Of a DNA stretch of 64,000 bases, positions 56,325-64,000 are shown piece after piece. The stretch is from Dendrolimus kikuchii (Eukaryota; Arthropoda; Insecta; Lepidoptera; Lasiocampidae). Every line of letters begins with the position of its first letter. Within the stretch, counting starts at the first letter, position 1. The DNA lies in assembly GCA_019925095.2 (NCBI GenBank), contig CM034406.1:12248388-12312387 (forward strand), in the 5' to 3' direction. The position numbers were made by a program, and so were the translations under genes. Below the pieces are notes generated by a model. It was not told the DNA's origin. It searched no databases and worked only from the letters and a program-made list of their open reading frames with translations.

Positions 56325-57530
56325 TTATTTTACCTATCAATAATTTTAACGGTATGGAGTATAGGGAATGCATGCAAAAAATCATCCCGAAGTTTTAATT
56401 ATTTCAAATTCAAGGAACATTATATAGATAATCTAATTAAATTTTTTATTTTATAATTTATTGTACAATATTTGATATTTTTAAACGAGAATTGGGCGTT
56501 TGTGATGAAAATCCGAAGTCTTCAGTAAAGCGTGCTTTTTAGAGTTGCCAGAAGTACTTCCTATTATAGTTTGACGTCAGTCAAAAACCTCTTATAACTT
56601 GGCTCGGGTTTTTGGTGGAATGTTATTCCAAAACTTGAATATGGATACTATATATACCATGAATATTTCACAATGACTATGTATACAAACTTGCGCAAAG
56701 CAATTTGGTTTAAGCCAAATATCAGTTCACTACTTTGATTTTGAAAATCAAAGTATCCATTGAAAAAAGGCCAGTTTAGGTGGCACCATGTTAGCAAGTG
56801 GAAAGATTTTAAAAAGAGCGTCAAAAATTATTACGTTAAGATAGTAAATTAAGGAAGGAAAGAAAGACTTCCGTTTTGTTATAGCGCATTTTTTAAAATT
56901 ATTATAACAGACATATCGATATGGCATATAATTAATGATATTCATTTCTGGGGTTGTTTGTAAGAGATCGCATTTTAGCCATAAGACCGGCCTTCGTGCA
57001 TAATTAGGTATAGTTTTATTCTGTAAGTTAATTTTTTGGGTTTGGTACCTACAGTAAAGTGTTGTCTATCTATCTATGATTTTCAAGCGCCTAGTTATTT
57101 GTGAATAGTAAATATTTAAAAATTAATGAAATTTTAAAGAAAGTCATCAGATATCAAATTTTTAAACTCTGCACACTTCAATCTCTTTATAATTGCTGCC
57201 AATTTCATATTATTTCCATTTGCTACAGAAGCGCTATTTCGGTGACTCTTCGAACAATAATATGCTGTTTGCAGTTTACATTTGCCTTTTTAACTTGTTT
57301 CCCATACAAGACAGTTCTCCTTACTTTTACCTTCCATAAGGATAAGATATAGTAACCGGCCATAATTCTGCTAATACAATAGTATTAAAGCGACCATAAT
57401 AATTGTTTTTATATACAAAACTATCCATTATGGCCCTAGCAGATTAGCGCTGGTTAACCACCAGCAATTTGCTGAGCTAGAGCCAATAAGAAATTCATGG
57501 TTTTTACTACTGTTATTTGGTATTGTTATA
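56325..57530. other. Region downstream of gene B
   Basis: AT-rich. About 56950-57110 (GCATTTTAGCCATAAGACCGG, TGTTGTCTATCTATCTATGA) has the feel of a dispersed repeat, but no second copy is in the window. No gene seen. Confidence 0.35.
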
Positions 57531-57845
57531 TTGCATGCAGTTCTAAATAAATACCTTTTCTATCTTTCTTTATTTCATTATGTCAACATTATCAACCATT
57601 ATGATAAGAGTGTAATAGCAAACATGAGGTCCACGAGTTTCGATGTGAACTTAAGTACTAAGGTGTTAACACTAAAAGACTTCCATAAAAAAATATTAAA
57701 TTTATTTAAAAACAAGGCCAAGAGGCCGATAAAAAATGGATTCAACAACAATCCACAACAAGTTACAATTCAAATACATACCATCAATGAACAAACACGT
57801 CGTCTCAATTTTAATACTTGTCAAATCTTAATAACAGTACTATAG
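57531..57845 (+). CDS. Unrecognised open frame of 104 codons
   Basis: From an inner Met at about 57624, the text MRSTSFDVNLSTKVLTLKDF, LFKNKAKRPIKNGFNN and QQVTIQIHTINEQTRRLNFN has balanced, protein-like composition and ends with TAG. It could be a small exon or a transposon N-terminal relic. I do not recognise it. There is no promoter or splice evidence. Confidence 0.25.
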   Translation: MHAVLNKYLFYLSLFHYVNIINHYDKSVIANMRSTSFDVNLSTKVLTLKDFHKKILNLFKNKAKRPIKNGFNNNPQQVTIQIHTINEQTRRLNFNTCQILITVL

Positions 57846-57944
57846 TTGGACAAATTCACAGATCCACGTAGAGTCTTCTTTTGGAGATTCTGTAAAACAA
57901 ATCGAATATTACATCTTTACACTAGCTATGCCCGCCACTTTTTA

Positions 57945-58238
57945 TACGTGCAGGAACGGAGAAATAATACAATTTCCTGCGGCCGGGCGGCCTGTCGTAA
58001 GAGGAAGCACCAAACAACCCACAGCCAGGGTGTTTTCCCATCTGGATGGCTACGAGCGCTGGTCTAGAGTATGCCGCCATAACAGCCTTGAGTTGTGCTC
58101 CGGCATTAGTGGCCAGTCTCCCTTGAGAGAGTGGCAGCGCATTTGTAGCACCTTTGGTGTTGCAAATGTCTATAGGAGATGGTAACCGCTTTTCATCAGG
58201 TAGGTCATCTGCCTGTCTGCTGAACTTATGTAATAAAA
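57945..58238 (-). repeat. Interspersed repeat family I, copy 4
   Basis: Begins GTGCAGGAACGGAGAAATAAT and ends GTCTGCTGAACTTATG with a T-side A-run; the reverse complement of copies 1-3. Confidence 0.65.
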
Positions 58239-58489
58239 AAAAACCTCGTTCGGGACTTTAAAAATCCTCCTATCCCCCCCCCCCCCCACGTGTGACGTAT
58301 TTCTAGATGTAAAGAGGTAAGCGAAATAAATTTAAGAAACTAGAAATTCTACTCTTTTTGAAAATAAAACTACACAGCGCTTGTCTGAACAATGAAGTAA
58401 TACAAACAGACGACACACGAGTTATGCGTATTACTAGCAAAGAGGTTATATCAGTGCAAAAAAATGGGGTTCTATTTCGGGTACATGGT

Positions 58490-59300
58490 GGTAACACATA
58501 CGGTATGATAATCAGCACGTTCGTTCACGGGCATGGTTGCTTCAGAAGGTACCTGTGTCGCCTCGGCCGCGAGGCCACGTCAGGGTGCCATCATTGTGAC
58601 TCGGGCGACGAGGACACGGCGTTGCACACACTTCAGGAATGTCCAGCCTAGACGGAGCAGTGTCGGGAGCTCGTCGCCCATACCGGATTTGACAGCTCGC
58701 TCCCGACCGTGGTACGCACCATGGTCGGGAGAGCTCCACCGGATGGGACGCCGTCTCCTCCTTCTGCGAGCAAGTTATGTTTGCGAAGGAGGAGGCGGAA
58801 CGGGAGCGTGAGCGTAATTCCCTGCTCCGCTCCCGCCAAAGATGGACGCGCCGACGCCGGAAGTCGGATAGTGACCTTCGGCCGCCGTAAGCGGGTGGGG
58901 CCCCTAGGGGTATAGGGGTTCTCACTCACCCGCACATGCCGCCGAGATGAGAGCGCGAGTGTTCCGCGCGCGCTCATCTCTCTTCCCGTGGGGCGCGTTA
59001 CAGACCGCCCCACGCACGAAAGAGACCTAGTATTAGCCGAGGGACACGTCCCCTGGCATAGGAAGAGGCCCAGTGAGGGGGGCCCACGCCTGCCAGGGCA
59101 CGCGGAGTTCGGAAGCCCGCATTCACGTAGCCCTGGCATAAGGCGCAGGACGGAACGCCCAGGGGTTTTAGTGGATATCCCTAACTGGGGCGTGGCAATA
59201 GCGTGGCAACGGTTCTGACCGGGCACGCATCCCCCCAGGCTTCCGTGCCTATCGCGGCTTAGTCCTCAAAGGGATTTCCCCTGGCCAAAAAAAAATGGGT
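58490..59300 (+). mobile_element. R1-like LINE, 3' part
   Basis: The frame around 58496-58660 has TYGMIISTFVHGHGCFRRYL and a Cys/His knuckle CHHCDSGDEDTALHTLQEC, which ends the RNase H-side tail of R1-type LINEs. A stop at 58648 then splits it from SSLPTVVRTMVGRAPPDG, SKLCLRRRRRNG and a GC-rich untranslated part to about 59290, followed by an A-run. 5'-truncated. Related pieces are at 42536 (-) and 16972 (+). Confidence 0.7.
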
Positions 59301-59641
59301 TTACGATTGTAACGCCGGCAAGCAAGTGGAACGGGAAAAATCGCGGTCGTGAGCGTGGTCGTTGTGAGTCCCTAATGGAACGTAGGCAATATAGAAAACT
59401 GTCACAGTAACAATAAGCCAAATGTCAAATGTCAAAAATACGCTTTATGAATTAGCAAAAACTATATTAAGGTATATCAACTGTCGAAAACACACTTCAA
59501 CATGATAAAACTTTAATAAATTCAAGATTAGCTAAGCGGGGGGTGCACACAATCAAAAGACATTGTAAAGGGTCTATGGCTATAATATAAACTTTGAAAA
59601 TCTTTGGGCTAAAGTAAACACTATAGGTATAAATGACATAC

Positions 59642-59787
59642 CTTTTTGAAAATATTTGCCATCAGTAAATTGGTTCTCTTAATGTTCTCCTTCTTTAATT
59701 CCTCTTTCTTTTGAACAACTTCTGGCAGAGATTTGTATATTTTTTCCGAACGTTTCTTCATTTCTCTTTCACTTATCAATTTTGGTT
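59642..59787 (-). CDS. Gene C exon: charged helical, ALMS-motif-like
   Basis: Minus strand, acceptor TTTCAG at 59788-59793, donor AAG|GTATGT at 59636-59641. It encodes PKLISEREMKKRSEKIYKSL, PEVVQKKEELKKENIKRTNL and LMANIFKK. The KIYKSLPEVVQKKEE core followed by a basic helix resembles the ALMS motif of centrosomal proteins, but that is recalled by pattern only. It joins in phase (C|AA gives Gln) to the exon at 60641-60774. The next exon to the left was not found; R1-like LINE sequence lies there. Confidence 0.65.
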
Positions 59788-60179
59788 CTGAAATAAAATA
59801 AAATTGTATTGATGAGAGTCGAAAAGAAACCAGAATTTAATGCTTGGATGATAATGATCTTAATTTGTCTCAAAAATAAATATTAATATTTGGCAGTCAA
59901 TCGAGATACTTTTTATCATCATACCACAAGGTTGCAGCCTCCTCGATTTGTAACTTTGTACGGTTATACGGTGTTATAGCGTCATAATTCTAACGAGTCA
60001 AGCAGCTCATTGATTACTATTTAAACAGGAGTAAAAATTATTTTCATGGTGAAAATTTTAAAAGAAAGACCAGAGCAAAGTATTTAAAAGCACGTTCTTT
60101 TTTATGTGTATTATTTTTTAATGTATTGTATAATGTGTCAAATGCCTAATTTGAATTATATGTATGTATAAAATTCTAA

Positions 60180-60565
60180 AAATGCCGTGTCTGTACATTG
60201 AAGCTATTTAAAAAAAAAACAACTGGAATAGACTATATAAACGACGGAGAACATAATGCATTTTTTTTCAGATTTCTTGTCTGTTTGTTCGGGATTCGCG
60301 TAAGAACTACTGGGCCGATTTCGATGCGGTTTTCGCTGATCTTCAGTTAATTATTAGACTTAAACTCTAAGCTACTTTTTCCTGGGAATCCCGCGGGAAT
60401 CTTCCCGGGAGCGATTTAATGTTGTTCGAATGCAGAAAAATTGGCTTATTCCGACACAATTTTCACTAAAACAAGAGCTTAAATTCTTTTCCAAATGCTG
60501 CGGCACTTTGTCCGCAGAAATTTCAAGCCAAGCGTGGACGAAGTCGCGGACATATCTAATTTAAT
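60180..60565 (+). repeat. Interspersed repeat family III, copy 2
   Basis: Matches 18655-19085 from ATGCCGTGTCTGTACATTGA to AGCGTGGACGAAGTCGCGG. Confidence 0.6.
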
Positions 60566-60640
60566 AATAAATATATACTTAGAATTCGCTATGGTTATTA
60601 CTTTATTCGTGTAATTTTATTTGAAAAAGATTTTCCTTAC

Positions 60641-60774
60641 GTTTATGCGCAGACGGGTCCACGCCAATCTCCTTGGCGAGGTGGCGCAATTCGCCCAAAC
60701 TAAGGGCGCTCAAAGGCGACTCCCGGTCCACGTGCATCGACAGCAAGTCGCGGTGGGCAGCGCGTTCATTTGCT
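60641..60774 (-). CDS. Gene C exon
   Basis: Minus strand, acceptor ATTTCAG at 60775-60781, donor C|GTAAGG at 60635-60640. The single open frame gives ANERAAHRDLLSMHVDRESP, LSALSLGELRHLAKEIGVD and PSAHK. It is more GC-rich than its surroundings and clearly codon-biased. Its 3' phase fits the exon at 59642-59787. Its 5' phase does not fit the end of 63218-63289, so at least one exon between is missing from this list. Function unknown. Confidence 0.65.
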
Positions 60775-60931
60775 CTGAAATATTGTTACAACTTAGGTCC
60801 CGACAAACACAAATTCCACGTACAGATCTGTAAAAGCACATTTTATTACCTGTCGGCATTTGAACTGATTGTAATCCTTTTACGATCGTCTTCTTTTGTT
60901 CACTTATTTATTGGCATACGTTTTTAGTTAT

Positions 60932-61287
60932 TGTAGAGAACAGCCTATTGTCCTATTGTACTCGCTCAGGAGTATCATTAGCCAGGTGTTGCGGATTACA
61001 AGTACAAGCTAATTCTAGGCGGGCACGTTTGCATTTGTGAAGTATAAAACGACGGCCTGAGAAGGATCAGTTGAGCTACAACTACGATACAGGCGTGACG
61101 TGTGTACATTCGGGAATCTAATAGTGACGGACTTTGCGCGTTTTATTGAATTACGACCTTCTGCATTACGTTTGGATTTGTTGTGTTCGGTTATATTTTT
61201 ACCTGTGTTATACGTATTTGTATAGTTCTAACAAACTCTATAATAATTCTACAGGCATTTAAATTCGAGTCCCGCTAACTGGTAACA
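60932..61287 (+). mobile_element. Solo LTR-like element, family L1 copy 2
   Basis: TGTAGAGAACAGCC...TGGTAACA, about 356 bp, aligned with the complement of 24462-24825. Inside, TATAAAACGACGG (61043-61055) and AGTTGAGCTAC look like a retroelement promoter and start. No internal part or clear duplication. Confidence 0.55.
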
Positions 61288-61660
61288 ATATTATTTTATT
61301 TTTATGAAATGATGCATGCTTGTGAGATGCATGAATATAAATTGAATAGTGCATCTATGTTGACTACCCCGTAGTGTGAGGTGTGATGCGAGAGCTCAGT
61401 GGCGCATTCGCCGCGATAGCTTAGCTCAGCCACTGGACAGGGAAGTACAAAATAAGACGACGAGATACTGTACTCACGATGTATTTTATTGCTTAGTTAA
61501 TTTACCATTAAACTTAGAATCTCTCTTCTCTTTCACCTTCTCTCTATTATGTTGGGTCGGCACAATGTGTCTTGGATACTCCTCTATTCAGACATACGTC
61601 CTCTGTCATACCACAAAACATCATATCATCCTTCACAAAATCCATCAATCTCTTTTATAG
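61288..61660. other. Gene C intron or intergenic sequence
   Basis: No exon of the required phase was found by eye, and no repeat was identified. Confidence 0.35.
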
Positions 61661-61666
61661 CCTACC

Positions 61667-61880
61667 TTAACATTTGTACCCATCAATCTTGCAGTTTAAC
61701 ATTCTTTTTGTCCCGTGACTTTCATCCCTCCTCATTACATACCCATAACACCTTAATCTTTTTCCTTTCAATTTTTCAGTCAAGGATGCAACTTTCAAAG
61801 ATGCTCTTGTAACACCACAAATCCATCGCAACATTCTCATATCAGCTGAGTCGAGATGTTTGTGGTCGAGTTCCATTGGG
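61667..61880 (-). mobile_element. LINE RT C-terminal scrap (second RTE-like family)
   Basis: Minus frame MRMLRWICGVTRASLKVAS, TEKLKGKRLRCYGYVMRRDE, typical of the post-RT tail of arthropod RTE-like LINEs and different from the family at 7731. Confidence 0.6.
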
Positions 61881-62969
61881 ACCAGTGTAACATATATATT
61901 GTATTAGTCTATGCGATACATGTCATTGTCTATTTTCTATACATTTTGTTACCATTATAAGAGTCATCTACGACCACAATAAATGTCCATTATTTTACCG
62001 ATTCATTTCCATTCCATTATTCTAGTGCAACACAAATTAAACTTAAGACGAAACTAGCAAAAAGCGGTGGTGCTTTAGGAGGGCTCGCGAAGTTTTCTAC
62101 AAGTAATATTTTTTTTTTGTTTTTCAAATGTATCAATCACTTCTTTCTTTTCATTGGAAAAAACAAAACTTGGCAAGTAATTTTGATTACTGATAGGGTT
62201 TCTTCGATTTGTTGAAATCTTTCATTCTCAACAAAAATCTCTATATAATTCAATTGTTGTCACCAGATGGCGTTAGTAATAGTATTGTCCAGTTAATATT
62301 ACACATGTCTTATTGGTTTTATAATTATAGCACATAGATGGTGTTAGGTATACAATAAAATTCTAATTAATAAAATTTGTTATATATTTTTATTATAGAT
62401 AACACATCTAGAAATAAATTGAAATTACTATGCCAAAGCCCAAATCTGAAAGTGTAATAGTTTCTCAGTAAACTCTACCACAAGGATCGCTTCGCTCGCG
62501 CTGATTATGAATATTACAGAAATTGTAATTTAAAGTGCTACATAACATATTTTAAAACCTATGTCCTGAACATCGTGAGATGCATCTCCGATTATAACAT
62601 CTGTTTATATATTATATTTACAAATCTTATCACATATGTAGACTACTCAAAACTTTTGACCTTGCTAAATAATGTAGCAATAAATTATTCACGAACGTAA
62701 AGTAACACATGTTATTCCGGCACTGCACTTGGCTGGTATTTGATTACTTTACCCGAAAACAGCTATGTATAATGCCGGCACTTCACTTGGTTTATCATAT
62801 TCATGTAGTGTTATCGTTGTATTTGATCAAATATTTGAGGTACCTCACAAATATGCCATCTACGTTGATTTACACTTGGACTAAATTAGCAAAGAACTCA
62901 AACATCACCACAGAGTATATTTCTATTTGCTTATAAGGACGCAAACCAAGTGAACAAAATATACAGAGC
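61881..62969. other. AT-rich stretch in the gene C region
   Basis: I see no convincing exon or repeat. Confidence 0.35.
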
Positions 62970-62980
62970 AATTATATATA

Positions 62981-63099
62981 GAGTTATGAATGTCAAAGAG
63001 GCAAGTGAGGTGTGTAAAAATAAGCCTAAATGGCACTCTGTTGTTCGTGCCTACCCCGCAAGGGAACTGGCGTGAAGTTATGTATGTATGTATGTATGT
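62981..63099 (+). mobile_element. RTE-like LINE, 119-bp 3' fragment
   Basis: [20 protein letters not shown] then RAYPARELA, stop and (TATG)n. AATTATATATA at 62970-62980 and 63100-63110 is an exact 11-bp target duplication. Confidence 0.85.
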
Positions 63100-63217
63100 A
63101 ATTATATATACTATAGGAACATAATTAATTATGTGATAGTTTTGCCAAAATAATTTCAAAAGTGGTGTCTATGAAAGCAGATAAAATTAACATATTCATT
63201 GAGGATGTTAAACTCAC

Positions 63218-63289
63218 CAAGTCTTGTTAGTTCGTTTTGGATAATTGGGGGACATGGGTCAATGCACGGGTTACAAGTCATTGGGATAC
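63218..63289 (-). CDS. Gene C exon (Cys-rich)
   Basis: Minus strand, acceptor CGTAG at 63290-63294, donor TTG|GTGAGT at 63212-63217. Encodes IPMTCNPCIDPCPPII and QNELTRL, phase 1 at both ends, and joins in frame to 63914-64000. Confidence 0.55.
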
Positions 63290-63913
63290 CTACGAGATAA
63301 TATTATTATATTTAGGGCCGATTTTTCAATCAACATATTAAACTTATTTATCAAATACAACACAAATAGATTAAAAATTACAGTTGTGTGAACGAAATAG
63401 TTCAGCTGTTTCACTTTTACATACAGTCAGATTGGTTATAATTTAATCTATGGATAACTTTTGTCTGAAGATTGAAAATTCGGCCCTTAGAACATTTATT
63501 AAATCTAGAAATTCCAAAGATTGAATACCTCAGAACAAATATGCAGTATCAATGAATGAAAACTTTTTATTGTTCACCATAAACTTAAACCTAGACAAGG
63601 ATGGATACATTTGCAATGGACCAGTGGGCGGCCTTATCGCTCATAGCCTGCAATCTATGCAGTAGTATGTACTCATTGTAATTACAATATGTTACACCCT
63701 CCTTAGACTTTAAAGGTATAATTTTAAGGTTAACCACAGGAACATTCATTATGGTCTGGGAGTCTGATATTATAACCAGCGTGGTCCATTGTATATTACA
63801 TGAACACTTGCTTAGCTCAAGTATGTTGGATATATATGTTTGTGATTGTTTACTGATTATTAAAAAAAAATGAAAATTGTAAAGCAAATACTAATACTGA
63901 AACACAAAAGTAC
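63290..63913. other. Gene C intron
   Basis: 624 nt; the open minus-strand frame 63887-63591 inside it is not supported by splice sites or composition. Confidence 0.4.
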
Positions 63914-64000
63914 CTGCGCAATACATATTACAATTAGCCATGGCATTAGAACAGGCAGGTGTGTGGACGACGATCATTTTCAGATTCGAAGGTACACAAT
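63914..64000 (-). CDS. Gene C exon, cut by window edge
   Basis: Minus strand, donor CAG|GTACTT. The open frame reads CVPSNLKMIVVHTPACSNAM then ANCNMYCA and continues past the edge. Together with the next exon it gives a proline- and cysteine-rich segment (HTPACSNAMANCNMYCAG, NPCIDPCPP). The family is not recognised. Confidence 0.5.

Noticed and set aside
58542..59226. Long GC-rich frames on both strands at 58.5-59.2 kb and 42.56-42.93 kb.
   Set aside because: They lie in the R1-like LINE 3' region. High GC makes chance frames, and no motif is seen outside the Cys/His knuckle.
61376..61812. Plus-strand frames at 61.4-61.8 kb.
   Set aside because: No family signal; the second half is antisense to a LINE scrap.

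Overview
The window looks like nuclear DNA of an insect, most probably a moth or butterfly. It is AT-rich, has intron-split genes with GT-AG junctions, and is crowded with retroelements of kinds common in Lepidoptera: Penelope-like elements, RTE-like LINEs ending in (TATG)n, R1/jockey-like LINEs, mariners, a tRNA-derived SINE and solo LTRs. The order-level call is an inference from gene style and repeats; there is no species marker.

The host backbone is a tandem pair of adenylate-forming enzyme genes of the firefly-luciferase/acyl-CoA synthetase type (ANL superfamily), both on the plus strand. Gene A runs 5684-26734 and gene B 41646-56324. By joining exons at GT-AG sites I obtain 11 coding exons in each, with the same intron positions and phases and the same total of 1650 nt (549 codons plus stop). 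Seven of the eleven exons have exactly equal coding length, and no frame is broken. Both keep the P-loop, YGxTE-type, TGD and C-terminal lysine motifs, and neither ends in a peroxisomal SKL-type signal. On the minus strand at the right end (59642-64000+) lie four exons that probably belong to a separate, incomplete gene: a Cys-rich part upstream and a charged helical part with a KSLPEVV core, resembling an ALMS motif, downstream.

Layout: 1-3520, a Penelope-like element with a near-identical inverted partial copy; 3581-4060, a TIR-bounded unit; 5684-26734, gene A, whose introns hold an almost full-length RTE-like LINE (7731-10670), a SINE, REL-type and other LINE remnants, Penelope pieces and a solo LTR; 26735-41645, the spacer between A and B, holding a foldback element, a palindrome of about 1.7 kb per arm made of LINE pieces and microsatellites (29.0-32.6 kb), a second Penelope element (32.8-34.7 kb), a decayed mariner (34.8-35.85 kb) joined to a 2.3 kb inverted satellite array (35.85-38.17 kb), and a deleted DD34D mariner (38702-39341); 41646-56324, gene B with Penelope, LTR and REL-LINE insertions; 56325-59641, downstream repeats and an R1-like LINE 3' end; 59642-64000, the minus-strand gene with a solo LTR and LINE scraps.

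The most interesting signals are structural: the long near-perfect palindrome, the inverted satellite arms attached to a mariner, the Penelope terminal repeat carrying a hammerhead-ribozyme-like fold with a swapped C3/G8 pair, and two Penelope copies that have lost exactly the hairpin of that fold.
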